A stretch of 64,000 nucleotides of DNA from Hymenobacter ginkgonis (GTDB lineage: Bacteria > Bacteroidota > Bacteroidia > Cytophagales > Hymenobacteraceae). Where the stretch lies: contig NZ_WQKZ01000003.1 in the NCBI RefSeq assembly GCF_009755225.1, positions 62,001 through 126,000 of the forward strand. Reading direction: 5' to 3'. Both the position numbers and the translations under genes were made by a program. This document shows, one piece after another, positions 9,455 through 18,778 of the stretch. Below the pieces are notes generated by a model. The model did no database searches and had not been told where the DNA came from. It saw nothing but the letters and a program-made list of their open reading frames with translations. The number at the start of each line of letters is the position of its first letter. Positions within the stretch are counted from its first letter, which is position 1.

Positions 9455-9983
9455 ACAGTAACTAGTAGATTGCTAAAAATTGGACATAGTGATTCCGTAT
9501 CAGCTGCCTGATATTTTTTTTGCCCCCAAATGGGTAGGATAAGGGCACGCTCCGAGCAGAGCCCGGGCCACCTGGGTGCTGCTCGGCACCGCGCGGCGGC
9601 TTCTCAATAAGTCGCTGGCAGGTTAAAAACAACTTGCGCAGCGTTCGCTAATTCCTATTAAAAAACTAATTATGTAAAATAAACGGGTTAATCATTCACT
9701 GCGAAGTTACCACCATAAGGTCGGGTTTACTAAACTAAATTACAAAAAGACAAAAATTTGTACGTCAAGCAGTTGCTTAATTAATTACTACTTATTTCAC
9801 ACATATAATTACCCTAATTTTACAATTATTTGCTAGTATTAAACGTGGAGGTTAAAGTAGATAACTGCGTGTAAATCAAATTAGCCAATCAGCATAGTAT
9901 GGAGGTTATTGACGCTAACTGATTAGCGCGTTTTTGTGCCCTCCAACCTAGTTGGCAGCGGTAATAAGGGGGAGCTAAGGTGG
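9455..9983. other. AT-rich intergenic region, no gene recognised
   Basis: 529 bases between two glycosidase genes on the same strand. The part 9650-9900 is far richer in A and T than the coding DNA around it. A small inverted repeat (CGCTAA/TTAGCG, 9913-9928) is followed by a short T-run on the + strand. No convincing small coding frame is visible; it probably holds the promoter of the large glycosidase gene. Confidence 0.6.
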
Positions 9984-11690
9984 CTAGCGAAGACCGGCCA
10001 CGGGGGCGGGCCGGTCAAATACAAAAAACGCGGGCGTCCCCGTTAGGGCCAGGGGCTGGGAGGGGGGTAGGGCTTGGCCGGGCGTGCCGGGTGCCTGGTT
10101 CCAAGCGTGCTGCGTGAGGTGGCCCGGCCCTACTAGCGGCGGCAGCGTGTACGTAGCAGTGGCGTTCTCCTGCTGGTCGGTTAAAGTTTTGGCCCACAGC
10201 ACGTATACTAAGCGGCTGGCCCCACCAAAGGCAGCGCCCGCCACCGTCGGCGGCAGGTGTAGGGCAGCCGTGCCAGCGGCATTATAGGGCAGGCCGCGCA
10301 GCAAGCTACTGGTGGTACGCATAGCCTGGCCTAACTGCGTGAGGCGCTGCCGACCCGGCGCATCGCGGTTGAAGTCTTCATAGAGTCCCATTAGCTTGAA
10401 CTCTTCTTCGCTGCTGACGGCTGTGCCCGGCGGCGGCGCGGTAGCAGCTTCGGCCAAGCTATAAAAATGCAACTGCCGGATATCGTGCACCTGCGCCAGC
10501 ACCAGGGCTTTAATGCCAAAGTTGCGCTGCATCTCGTCCGAGCTAAACCGCCAGTCCGAAGGCCGCCGGGCGATGTTAGTTTCTGTCACGATGAAGTGCT
10601 TGCGCGGGTACGTGGTGCCATCGTAGCCGTAGCGGCGTAGCACGGCGGCCAGCGCTGCTTGGTGGCCAAGCACCTGGGCGGCCGCCCCGTCGGAGTGGCG
10701 CGTGTAGGCAAAGCGGCCTGCCCGCTGCCAGGCCCGGTGGCGCAGGTAGTACGACGGATATACGTGGTAATCAACCAGGTCAAAGTACGCGCCGCCCAGG
10801 GCCGGATAGTGGGGGGTAGGGCGGCCGTCGTGCGGGTTGTCGGTGTAGCGCAGCAGCGCATCCAAAAACTGTGCGTAGCCCAGGCCGCCGGGCGTCACGT
10901 AGGCGGCGGGCCGGTACTTCTTCACCACTTCCCACGTAATGCGCAGCGTGCGGATGTAGCGGTACACGGGTGCCTGCAAGTTGGGCAGCTCGGCCGGGGC
11001 GGGGGCACGGCCGGCCCACTTTTCATTTACCGTATTCGTTATAAAATCGGGCTCGTTCACCACTTCCCACACCCGAATGTTGTTGCCGTAGCGCTGAGTT
11101 AAGTCGTAGATATACTGCGCGTAATAGTTTTTGGGGTTCACGCGGCCATTGGCCTGCCAAATGGGCTCGTAGAGGTTGGCAAACAGCCGCGACTGCTCGT
11201 GACAGCCAGGGTAGGTGGCAGGGTCGCGGTGGGCGGGCGTCGGCTCGCCCACAAAGCAGACTAAGTCGCGCAGGCCCAGCGAATCGGCGTAGTAGCTAAA
11301 AGCTGCCCGGCGCGCATTGGGGCCCCACTTTACTAAGAATTCCTCGGGTAGCGTCACGCGGATGGTGGTGCTGCCCGCCGCTGCCGCCGCCGCCGCCAGG
11401 CGCTCGTCGGGCCAGGCCGCGCCGTAGTAGCCCAGGTTGGTGCCGTAGCCAAAAGCGGTGGGGTAGGGCCGCACCAGAACTTGGGCCGAGTTGGGGGCGG
11501 GGGGTAGCAAGGGCGGGGCGCCGCTGGTGCAGCCAGCTGAGGTAGCACCGAACCCAAAAACGGCGGCCAGGCCACCCCACTGCCGCCAGCGCCGGGAAGA
11601 AAAGCTCCTGCGCCAAATCCTATTATACAGCGTAAAAAACAGCCAGGTAAAAGTGGAATTCATATACCAGTGCACCAGAGGCGGCCCCAC
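9984..11690 (-). CDS. Exported glycoside hydrolase, clan GH-A (GH5/GH39-like), probable lipoprotein
   Basis: A 568-residue protein with a TIM-barrel glycosidase domain. The probable acid/base is Glu in VWEVVNEPDF and the nucleophile Glu in FIVTETNIARR; the spacing of NEP and TET fits retaining clan GH-A enzymes. A basic, then hydrophobic, N-terminal region ends at ATSAGC, which looks like a lipobox, so surface or periplasmic anchoring is likely. A second in-frame ATG at 11663 is an equally good start. There is no PA14 or T9SS domain, unlike the neighbouring glycosidase. Together the two suggest a local glycan-cutting function next to the polysaccharide genes. Substrate unknown. Confidence 0.8.
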   Translation of the reverse strand: MGPPLVHWYMNSTFTWLFFTLYNRIWRRSFSSRRWRQWGGLAAVFGFGATSAGCTSGAPPLLPPAPNSAQVLVRPYPTAFGYGTNLGYYGAAWPDERLAAAAAAAGSTTIRVTLPEEFLVKWGPNARRAAFSYYADSLGLRDLVCFVGEPTPAHRDPATYPGCHEQSRLFANLYEPIWQANGRVNPKNYYAQYIYDLTQRYGNNIRVWEVVNEPDFITNTVNEKWAGRAPAPAELPNLQAPVYRYIRTLRITWEVVKKYRPAAYVTPGGLGYAQFLDALLRYTDNPHDGRPTPHYPALGGAYFDLVDYHVYPSYYLRHRAWQRAGRFAYTRHSDGAAAQVLGHQAALAAVLRRYGYDGTTYPRKHFIVTETNIARRPSDWRFSSDEMQRNFGIKALVLAQVHDIRQLHFYSLAEAATAPPPGTAVSSEEEFKLMGLYEDFNRDAPGRQRLTQLGQAMRTTSSLLRGLPYNAAGTAALHLPPTVAGAAFGGASRLVYVLWAKTLTDQQENATATYTLPPLVGPGHLTQHAWNQAPGTPGQALPPSQPLALTGTPAFFVFDRPAPVAGLR

Positions 11691-12132
11691 TGCCCATCGC
11701 TAGCTTATAGCAATAGAGCAAGGTGGAATTGAAGCGCGGTTTTGCGCAAAAATCAGCTACGTATTGCGCGCAAAAAGACCTCCGTATTTATTCTAAATCG
11801 TACGTAATTAAGGTAGGTTTTTGTGTAAGATAAGCTGCTGATAGATAAGCCGCTATTAGCTGAATAAGGTTAAGTGTTTTTGGTACTAAATAGGTATTTC
11901 CTATTTGGTAAAAGTGGTCATATCATTGTGTTGCTGCTGAGTATATTATCCTGAGTCAATAGCTTAGGTTATTTCAATGAATGTGTAATCTAATAAGTCG
12001 CAAAAAAATGTTTTTCCAAGAAAAAATTGTTTTTATCGTTGATAGTATTATTATTTGTATCCCTTAACGGTCATACTGGCGCAACGTTAAGTTGGCTTTT
12101 AAAATCAGCCATTTTATGTAACTTTTATACCT
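11691..12132. other. AT-rich divergent intergenic region
   Basis: 442 bases between divergently transcribed genes. The DNA is AT-rich throughout, with A- and T-runs near 12001-12057. It must carry promoters for the minus-strand glycosidase and the plus-strand DUF937-OmpA gene. No small gene is supported. Confidence 0.6.
12027..12057 (+). promoter_or_regulatory. Possible Bacteroidota promoter of the DUF937-OmpA gene
   Basis: A TTG at 12027-12029 is followed after 19 bases by TATTATTTG (12049-12057). This is the TAnnTTTG -7 element with one extra base, about 76 bases before the ATG. The match is imperfect. Confidence 0.3.
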
Positions 12133-13431
12133 ATGAAAAACAACTTGGTAGAAGCGGTAAAATTTAATTTTACCGCCGAAGTCATTGACCAATTGGCCAA
12201 CGTAATTGGCGAAGACCCCGCCAACGTAAAAAAGGGCCTGAGCCAAGCCGTGCCGCTCGTGCTGGCCACGCTAGTGCACCAAGCCGAGCAGGAAGGCAGC
12301 CCCGCCGCTCTGCTGCATATGGCCCGCGAAACCGACGCCACCAGCATGCTTTCGTCGCAGGGCGATGTGCGCAACGCTGCGTGCTACGAGCAAGGCGGTG
12401 CCATCTTGGTTGAGCTACTCGGTAGCGACTACGGCACCGCCGTAAGCCGCCTGGCCATGGAGGCCGACATGCGGCCTGGCGCCACCGAAATGCTGCTGCA
12501 AGTAGTGGCCGCGGCGGTACTAGGCGTGCTAGGCCGCTACGCTGCCGAAAACGGCCTTACCCCCAGCGCCTTTGTGCAGTGGCTGCAAGCGCAGCAGCAC
12601 GATGTGGCCGCCGCCATGCTGCCCACCTTGCAGCCCGGCCGGGGTATGGCCCTGCCTACCGGGCCGCGGGCTACCGCGGCCGTGGTGCCCCCACGCCAGC
12701 TCTCGGCGGCTGTGCGCCGCATGCCTCAGCCTATGCCGGGTGCCGGGTACGGGCCCAGCTCCGAGCCGCGTAGCTCGGGAGGGCTGCGCTGGCAATGGGG
12801 CCTGTTGCTGCTGGTGGCCGTGAGCTTGGGTTATTTCTTCGGGCGCGGCCCGGCTACGGAGAGTGCTGCGCCTGCGGCCCCAACTGCCGTGCCAGCAGCC
12901 AAGCCCGCCGTGGCCGCGGGCCGCTACGACCAAGGCAGCGACACCTACATCTACGATACGGGCCAGCCCATCCGCCTGAGGCTGTCTGACGGCACTACCC
13001 AGCAGGTAGGGGCCAACTCCACCGAAAACCGCCTCTACACTTTCTTGGCTACGCCTTCAGTGCAAGTCGATTCGGTAAACCGCACCAAAGGCTGGATTAA
13101 CTTCGACCGCGTGTACTTCGACCCCGGCAAGGCTACGCTCACGGCCGAGTCGAACCAGCAGCTGCGCAACGTGGCCAGCATCCTGAAGACCTTTCCGCAC
13201 GCCATTGTTAAAATCGGGGGCTACACCGACAGCTCGGGGGTAGCACTGCACAACTTCCAGCTGAGCGAGGAGCGCGCCAAAGCTGCTATGCTCGCGCTGG
13301 CTAGCATGGGGGTACCCGTCGACAACCTGCAAGCCAAGGGCTACGGCTCCAAGTACTACGTCACGTCCAACAATACCCCGTCGGGCCGGGCGCTCAACCG
13401 CCGCATCAGCGTGCGGGTGGTGCAGAAATAA
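12133..13431 (+). CDS. DUF937 domain / OmpA-family C-terminal domain protein
   Basis: 432 residues. The first ~150 residues form a DUF937-type helical region (EAVKFNFTAEVIDQLANVIG, then alternating short helices). A Pro-rich stretch leads to one membrane segment at about 220-237 (WGLLLLVAVSLGYFFG). After an Ala/Pro linker, the C-terminal ~110 residues are an OmpA-like peptidoglycan-binding domain with INFDRVYFDPGKATLT, GYTDSSG and NRRISVRV. The predicted layout is a cytoplasmic DUF937 part tethered through the inner membrane to a periplasmic domain that grips peptidoglycan. The fused role is not known. A hairpin terminator follows the gene. Confidence 0.85.
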   Translation: MKNNLVEAVKFNFTAEVIDQLANVIGEDPANVKKGLSQAVPLVLATLVHQAEQEGSPAALLHMARETDATSMLSSQGDVRNAACYEQGGAILVELLGSDYGTAVSRLAMEADMRPGATEMLLQVVAAAVLGVLGRYAAENGLTPSAFVQWLQAQQHDVAAAMLPTLQPGRGMALPTGPRATAAVVPPRQLSAAVRRMPQPMPGAGYGPSSEPRSSGGLRWQWGLLLLVAVSLGYFFGRGPATESAAPAAPTAVPAAKPAVAAGRYDQGSDTYIYDTGQPIRLRLSDGTTQQVGANSTENRLYTFLATPSVQVDSVNRTKGWINFDRVYFDPGKATLTAESNQQLRNVASILKTFPHAIVKIGGYTDSSGVALHNFQLSEERAKAAMLALASMGVPVDNLQAKGYGSKYYVTSNNTPSGRALNRRISVRVVQK

Positions 13432-13493
13432 CCTGCGCCCCATCGCTCGCCGCGCACTCAGCTACCGTCTCCGCTTCCTTGCCTATGCCTACC

Positions 13494-13524
13494 AAAAAGC
13501 CCGGAATAACATTCCGGGCTTTTT
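13494..13524. terminator. Rho-independent terminator hairpin
   Basis: AAAAAGCCCGGAAT and its complement (13494-13507 and 13511-13524) form a 14-bp stem with a 3-base loop. The stem ends in a T-run on both strands, so it serves both the DUF937-OmpA gene and the convergent STAS gene. Confidence 0.85.
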
Positions 13525-13569
13525 AGGTTTTGGGCTATTTGGGGGAAGGCGGGGCTAGTCGGCCGGCAG

Positions 13570-13920
13570 CTACGCGGCTTGGGCCAGCACGCAGCTCGGG
13601 CCCCGGAAGCCAGTGGCCGGCAGCAGTTCGAGGCCGGCATTGGCTAGCTGGGCATGCAAATGGGGGGGTAGCCCGCACCAGTAGCACACGCTGCCCGCGG
13701 CCCGGGCCTGGCGGTCGGCCTGCAGCAAAGCCTGCTGGCCCAGGCCCGAAAGGTCGAGCAGCTGCTGGCAGTCTACCCACAGCTGCGGGGTGCGGGTAGT
13801 GAGCAGCTGGCTAGCCGCGCGGGCAAGCTGGGCCGCATCGGCAGGGGTAGTGCAGCTGCCGCGGAGGCTAAGGCCCAGGCAGCCCCGGTGGCCACCAACG
13901 TGAGTAACAAGTTTGTGCAT
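13570..13920 (-). CDS. STAS-domain protein (anti-sigma-factor-antagonist-like)
   Basis: About 116 residues with the layout of a single STAS domain. A short strand region is followed by a long helix and then LWVDCQQLLDLSGLGQQAL, in which DLSGLG matches the conserved loop where SpoIIAA-type proteins carry their phosphorylated Ser. The chain ends in GLELLPATGF. The ATG at 13920 is chosen because an upstream TTG at 13968 falls inside a -7 promoter box. It lies downstream of a sensor kinase and response regulator on the same strand. A SpoIIE-type phosphatase lies 6 kb away. A partner-switching role is plausible but not shown. Confidence 0.65.
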   Translation of the reverse strand: MHKLVTHVGGHRGCLGLSLRGSCTTPADAAQLARAASQLLTTRTPQLWVDCQQLLDLSGLGQQALLQADRQARAAGSVCYWCGLPPHLHAQLANAGLELLPATGFRGPSCVLAQAA

Positions 13921-13965
13921 ACGCGAAGAAGGAGAAAGAGTAAGTAAGAGGTGAAAGGATGCTTG

Positions 13966-13973
13966 CAAAGCTA
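13966..13973 (-). promoter_or_regulatory. -7 promoter box of the STAS gene
   Basis: CAAAGCTA on the + strand reads TAGCTTTG on the minus strand, a full match to the Bacteroidota TAnnTTTG element, about 45 bases before the ATG at 13920. No clear -33 TTG is visible. Confidence 0.45.
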
Positions 13974-14067
13974 GAAGGTGGCCAGGCCCTTGAAAGCTAG
14001 CGAAATACGTATTTGTATTCCGTAAATACCCTGATTAATACCGGCTGCGTCGTTTTCTGCGGGCGGG

Positions 14068-14715
14068 CTACTTCACCAGGCCCTGCGTCACGGCGAGTTT
14101 GATAAGGGCGGCGGTGTTTTTGGTTTGGGTTTTTTCCAGCATATTCTGGCGGTGGGTTTCGATGGTGCGCTTGCTGGTAAAGAGCTTTTCGGCCATCTCG
14201 CTGGTAGTTAGCCCTTCCGATAGCAGGTGCAGTACTTCCATCTCGCGGCGGGTTAGCTGGTTAGGTTTTTTCAGCTCGGGCTCGTTGGGCTCTTCCCGGC
14301 TCAGCACTTTGCGCAGCATTGTTAGGCCTAGCTCGCTGCACAAGAAGTTTTTGCCCGCGGCCACCGCCTGCACGGCCGTAATAATTTCGCTACGGTCGGC
14401 ATTTTTGAGCACGTAGCCCAAGGCACCGGCATCCAAAATCTGCCCCACATAGCGCTCGTGCGTGAGCATGGACAGCACCAGCACCCGCACGTGCGGAAAC
14501 TCGGCCTGCAAGCGCAGGGTAGTAGCCAGGCCATCAAGCACGGGCATGTTGATGTCGAGCAGCACCACGTCGGCGGGGGTAGCGGGCAGGTGGTCGAGCA
14601 GTTCTTGGCCATTGCTGGCTTCGCCAACCACGATGATACTAGGCTCAGTGGCCAACAGCGAGCGAATGCCGTCGCGCACTATCGTATGGTCGTCGACTAA
14701 AAAAATGCGAGTCAT
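14068..14715 (-). CDS. Response regulator, NarL/LuxR family
   Basis: 215 residues. The receiver domain (1-120) has the acidic pair in FLVDDH, the phospho-acceptor Asp54 in VVLLDINMP, the conserved Ser/Thr region VLVLSM and the Lys in GYVLKNADRSEI. A LuxR-type helix-turn-helix fills about 148-210 (LTRREMEVLHLLSEGLTTSE). It follows the multi-PAS histidine kinase by 66 bases on the same strand, so the two are very probably a cognate pair. Target genes are not evident; the STAS gene just downstream could belong to the same regulon. Confidence 0.92.
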   Translation of the reverse strand: MTRIFLVDDHTIVRDGIRSLLATEPSIIVVGEASNGQELLDHLPATPADVVLLDINMPVLDGLATTLRLQAEFPHVRVLVLSMLTHERYVGQILDAGALGYVLKNADRSEIITAVQAVAAGKNFLCSELGLTMLRKVLSREEPNEPELKKPNQLTRREMEVLHLLSEGLTTSEMAEKLFTSKRTIETHRQNMLEKTQTKNTAALIKLAVTQGLVK

Positions 14716-14781
14716 GGGGAGGGAGGGAAAGGAAAGCTACTGCGCAGAGAGTTTGCCGGGTGGTTTCGGGCAGGTAGCTGG

Positions 14782-17700
14782 TCATGAACTGGTTAAATAA
14801 ACAGGAGTTGTAGAAGTGGCCGCAGCAGTAGGCACCGCCCAGGGCAGGCGAATGATTACCTGCGTGCCCTGGGCGGGGGTAGGGAGCAAGTGCAGGGTGC
14901 CGCGCAGCAGGCGCACCCGGTCGTGCAGGGCTTGCAGGCCAATGCCGGGCCGCCCCACTTGGGGCAGGTTTGGCACAAAGCCCACACCATTGTCATCGGC
15001 GCGCAGCTCGATGGTGCCGTCGGCCTGGCCCAGCAGCTGCAGGCTGGCGCGGGTGGCTTGCGAGTGCTTCACAATGTTATTGGCCAGCTCCTGGGCCATG
15101 CGGTAGAGCGCCAGCGCTAGGTGCGGCGATAAGCGCGGAGGCACATCATCGACGCGGCTGCGCATGCGCAGCACGCCCATGCTGCACGTGGTGCAAATAT
15201 CCTGAATGGCTACTTCCAGCCCAAAATCGGCCAAAATTTGCGGCATCAGCTCGTGCGAGAGCGTGCGGGTTTGGCCAATGGCGGTGCTCAGCAGCTCGCT
15301 GGTTTTGTGCAGGGTAGCCGCAAAGGCAATGGGCTGCGCGGGGTCTAGCTGGGCTAGGCTCAGCTTGGTGGCGTACAGCAGCTGGCCCAAGCCATTGTGC
15401 AGGCTTTCGGCAATGCGACGCTTCTCATTTTCTTCGGCCTCGAGCACCGCCTGGGCCAACTGCTGCTGCTGGGTAAGCTGCAGGCGCAGGGTTTCGGCTT
15501 GCTGGCGCTTGCGCGCCGTAATGTCTTGCCAAGTCACGAGCAGGCCATCGCCCAGCTGCACGGCCACGCTGTGAAACCAGCCGCGCAGCTCCTCGCCCTG
15601 GTAGTGCCACTCTAGCTCGGCCACCTCGCCGTGGTCGGCCACGCGGCGGTGCCGCCCAAACACGCCAAGCTCCGCCATGCCCGGCAGCTCGGCGAGCCAG
15701 CGCTTGCCCACCAAGTCGGTGCGCCCGAGCAGCCGCTGGCTGACTTGGTTGTGGAGCACCCATTCAAAATCAATGAGCTCGCCCTGGGCGTTGCGCACAC
15801 TCTTGAATACCTCAATGCCGTCGGTCGTACTGTCGAACACGGCCTGCAGCAGTTCTTGGCCGTGGCGGCGCTCCAGGTCGGCCAGCTTGCGCGCGGTGAT
15901 GTCTTCCAGGGTCAGGAAATTGCCGTCGCCGAGGCGGGCGGCGGTCCAGCGCAGCCACTGCGCCGGGCCCGCGGCGGCATACGGCGCTTCTTCCTCCACC
16001 AATTGGCCTGTATGAAGGCTGGCCACCAGCTTGTCGAATATGCCGGTGGTCAGAAACCGGGGCGCCACATCGGCCAGCAGGCGCAGGCCCGTTAGGTCGT
16101 GGCCGTGCAGCAGGGCGCGGCACTTTTCATTGGTCCACAAAAAACTAAAGTCGACAATGTCGCCGGTTGCGTTGCGCACGCTCTTGGTAAGGGCAAAAGC
16201 CTGGGGTGAGGTGTGGAAGACAGCCTCCAGCAGGTGCTTGTTTTCTTGCAGCTCGGTTTCGGTTTGCTTGCGGTCGTCGATGTCGGTAGCCGAGCCCACC
16301 CAGTACAGCAGCTCGCCGGCCTCGTGGTAGAGCGGCACTACCTGGCACAGGTGCCAGCGGTAGCGGCCATCGTGCCGCTGCACCCGCACCTCCACCGTGC
16401 GGCTGGTCCCGTCGAGGTTAGCCTTGCTGCGGCCGGCCAGCAGCCGGGGTAGGTCGTCGGGGTGTAGGGCTGCCTGCCAGCCATCGGCTTGGCTTTGGGC
16501 CACGCTCAGGCCCGTGTAGGCATACCAGCGGGCATTAAACGTGCCCAGTTGGCCGTTGGGCAGGCGCGTCCACACTATTTGGGGCAGCGCATCGAGCGTT
16601 TGCTGCAACTGCTGGCGGCTGGCGCGCATGGTAGCTTCCTCGGTTTTGCGGGCCGTAATGTCTTCGTGAGCCAGCACCAAGCCATCGCCAAACGGCACCA
16701 GTAGCACCCGCAGCCAGGTGCAGCTGCTGGGCAGGGGGTAGGGCATTTCGTGCTCGGCCGGCTGGCCGGTGGCCACCACTTGCTGCTGCTGGGCCCAGGT
16801 AGCCAGCGGGGGGGTAGGAGCCAAGGTGGCGGCCTGCTGGCGGCCCACCAGCGGGCCCTGGCCAAGGAGCGCCTCGGCAGCCCGCGTGGCGTATACCCAC
16901 TCAAAATCGACGAGTTCGCCCGCCGCGTCGCGCACGCTTTGCAGCACCTGAATGCCGGTGAGCGCCGCCCCGTACACCGCCTCCAAAATGCTGTTTTTGT
17001 GCTGAAGCTCCAGTTCGGCCTGCTTGCGGGCGCTGATGTCGAGCGAGCTGAGAATGAGGCCATCACCCAGCGGGGTAATGGACACATCGAGCCAGGCCGA
17101 AAGCTGGGCGTGCTGGTAGTGGGTTTCGAGCCGCATGGGCTGGCCGGTGGCCAGCGCCTCCGTAAACTTGCCCCACAGCTCGTGCTGCCGCAGGTGGGGT
17201 AGGGCTTCCGACAGCAGTTCGCCCTGCCCCAGCCCCGACTGGTGGTCGGCCACTAGGCTGGCCGAATTCAGGGTTTGCAGCCGAAAATCGAGCAGCTGCC
17301 CCTGCTCGTCGCGCACGGCCTGCTGGTAGCTAAGCCCCACCTGGGCGCTGGCAAATACGCCGAGCAGCAGCTCGTGGTGCTGGTGCAGCCGGTCGGTGGC
17401 TTCGCGCTCGGCCTGCACATCCTGCGCAATGCCAATGCTGTGGCTCACGCGCCCATCGGCCCCGCGCCGAAAGGCCCGGTCGCGCAGCCGAAACCAGTGG
17501 TAGCGGCCATCGCCCAGGCGCAGGCGCACGTCCTGGGTCAGCAATTGCTCGTCGGGGAGGAGGACGCAGGCTTGTAGGTGGGCCAGGCGCAGGGCCTGGT
17601 CGTCGGGGTGCAGGATGTGCCCAAAGGCTGCCGGGCCCTGCGCATACAGTTGCGCGGGCGAGTAGCCCAGCAGCGCCTGCACGTGGCCACTCGCATAACT

Positions 17701-18162
17701 CACACTATGCGTCTGCAGGTCAGTGATATAAATGAGGTCGGGCGTGGCATTCGAAATGCTGGCCAGCAGGTGGGCCTGCTCGTGGGCCTCGGCTTCGGTG
17801 CGCCGCAGCGCCGTGATGTCGTGCCCGTACAGGGCCAGCCCCTGGGGCAGCTGCGCCGTTGAGAGGGCCAGCCACTGCGCGCAGTGGGGCAGGTAGCATT
17901 CGCCGTGCGCCGGGGCCGGGGCGGCCAGCAGCGCATGCAGGGCCGGGTAGGTAGCGGCAGGCAGCAGCTCGCCTAGTTGGCTGCCTTGCAGCACGGCCGG
18001 CGCCAAGCCCCACACGGCAGCAACGGCCGCATTGGCCAAGCGCACAATGCCCGCGGCATCGAGCAGCAGCACGGCCCAGGGCATCGTTTGCAGCAGGCTG
18101 GGCAGGTCGAGCGACAGCCCCTCCGCAGGAGTATCCGTAAAATAAGTAATCGCTTTAGCCAT
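14782..18162 (-). CDS. Soluble multi-PAS sensor histidine kinase (HisKA_3 family)
   Basis: 1126 residues with no signal peptide or membrane segment. About seven PAS-type units run in series over residues 15-890; the clearest are LLQTMPWAVLLLDAAGIVRL (first), SISNATPDLIYITDLQTHSV (second) and LDALPQIVWTRLPNGQL (fifth). Several end in a D-I-T/S-A-R-K-type exit motif. The kinase core follows: a HisKA_3 dimerisation helix with phospho-acceptor His in IAESLHNGLGQLL, then an HATPase domain with ELANNIVKHS, DDNGVGF and GIGLQAL. It should sense cytosolic signals and phosphorylate the NarL-type regulator 66 bases downstream. Ligands are unknown. Confidence 0.9.
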   Translation of the reverse strand: MAKAITYFTDTPAEGLSLDLPSLLQTMPWAVLLLDAAGIVRLANAAVAAVWGLAPAVLQGSQLGELLPAATYPALHALLAAPAPAHGECYLPHCAQWLALSTAQLPQGLALYGHDITALRRTEAEAHEQAHLLASISNATPDLIYITDLQTHSVSYASGHVQALLGYSPAQLYAQGPAAFGHILHPDDQALRLAHLQACVLLPDEQLLTQDVRLRLGDGRYHWFRLRDRAFRRGADGRVSHSIGIAQDVQAEREATDRLHQHHELLLGVFASAQVGLSYQQAVRDEQGQLLDFRLQTLNSASLVADHQSGLGQGELLSEALPHLRQHELWGKFTEALATGQPMRLETHYQHAQLSAWLDVSITPLGDGLILSSLDISARKQAELELQHKNSILEAVYGAALTGIQVLQSVRDAAGELVDFEWVYATRAAEALLGQGPLVGRQQAATLAPTPPLATWAQQQQVVATGQPAEHEMPYPLPSSCTWLRVLLVPFGDGLVLAHEDITARKTEEATMRASRQQLQQTLDALPQIVWTRLPNGQLGTFNARWYAYTGLSVAQSQADGWQAALHPDDLPRLLAGRSKANLDGTSRTVEVRVQRHDGRYRWHLCQVVPLYHEAGELLYWVGSATDIDDRKQTETELQENKHLLEAVFHTSPQAFALTKSVRNATGDIVDFSFLWTNEKCRALLHGHDLTGLRLLADVAPRFLTTGIFDKLVASLHTGQLVEEEAPYAAAGPAQWLRWTAARLGDGNFLTLEDITARKLADLERRHGQELLQAVFDSTTDGIEVFKSVRNAQGELIDFEWVLHNQVSQRLLGRTDLVGKRWLAELPGMAELGVFGRHRRVADHGEVAELEWHYQGEELRGWFHSVAVQLGDGLLVTWQDITARKRQQAETLRLQLTQQQQLAQAVLEAEENEKRRIAESLHNGLGQLLYATKLSLAQLDPAQPIAFAATLHKTSELLSTAIGQTRTLSHELMPQILADFGLEVAIQDICTTCSMGVLRMRSRVDDVPPRLSPHLALALYRMAQELANNIVKHSQATRASLQLLGQADGTIELRADDNGVGFVPNLPQVGRPGIGLQALHDRVRLLRGTLHLLPTPAQGTQVIIRLPWAVPTAAATSTTPVYLTSS

Positions 18163-18712
18163 AGATTAAGAGGCAGCTAGTGGCATTCGGATTACTGTTG
18201 AGAAGGTGTTGCCAATAATGGCGCCCGCTCTTGCACCGAGCCAAGCCACCGTAGTGGCCCGGGGACGAGCCCCTAAGATAGGGTTACTGTTCCCAAAATT
18301 GTATATTTAAACGCAATAAAAAATACGTGTTTTTCGCCAGGCATTGCTTGGATACCAAGCTGTTATCCTAAGCCTGTGGCTATTAGGTAGCTAACCTGGT
18401 AGCAGCAGTAAGGGTTAGATACCTTGGCGGATAGCTGTGTAACTATTATAACTATTCAAATTGTTTCATGGCTTATTTAGGGTCTTTGACATTAGTTTTA
18501 AGATTATTTATAGGGCTTTCGCAATAGAAAACACAGCTTATACATCCATTATGCACCGCTTTTTAATTGCCCAAGCCGTTCCGAAACGCCGTTGAAAAAC
18601 ACGTAGAAATAAATCCGTGTTTTGCTTAAGTTCGCCGTCGCCGGTGTTAGCGAAATACGGATGCTCGCCACTCCTTGCTTAGCTGATGAGTAGCTACCGC
18701 GCTCTGGCTCCG

Positions 18713-18747
18713 CCCCGCCAAGCGGGGCTACCCCCCACTTGGCGGGG
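18713..18747. repeat. Inverted repeat upstream of the permease operon
   Basis: CCCCGCCAAG (18713-18722) and CTTGGCGGGG (18738-18747) form a 10-bp stem around a 15-base loop that itself contains CGGGG and CCCCC. It lies immediately upstream of the -7 box and could be an operator or mRNA structure. Confidence 0.5.
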
Positions 18748-18764
18748 TAGTAGTTATTTGCCCC

Positions 18765-18772
18765 TATTTTTG
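18765..18772 (+). promoter_or_regulatory. -7 promoter box, near-leaderless
   Basis: TATTTTTG matches TAnnTTTG and ends six bases before the ATG at 18779. If used, the transcript would have almost no leader. Confidence 0.4.
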
Positions 18773-18778
18773 TGGGCC

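Larger units (their letters stand above)
18163..18778. other. Divergent intergenic region
   Basis: 616 bases between the kinase gene and a plus-strand gene. The centre (about 18290-18630) is AT-rich. A G/C-rich inverted repeat lies near the right end at 18713-18747, and a TATTTTTG box lies just before the next ATG. No extra gene is supported. Confidence 0.6.
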
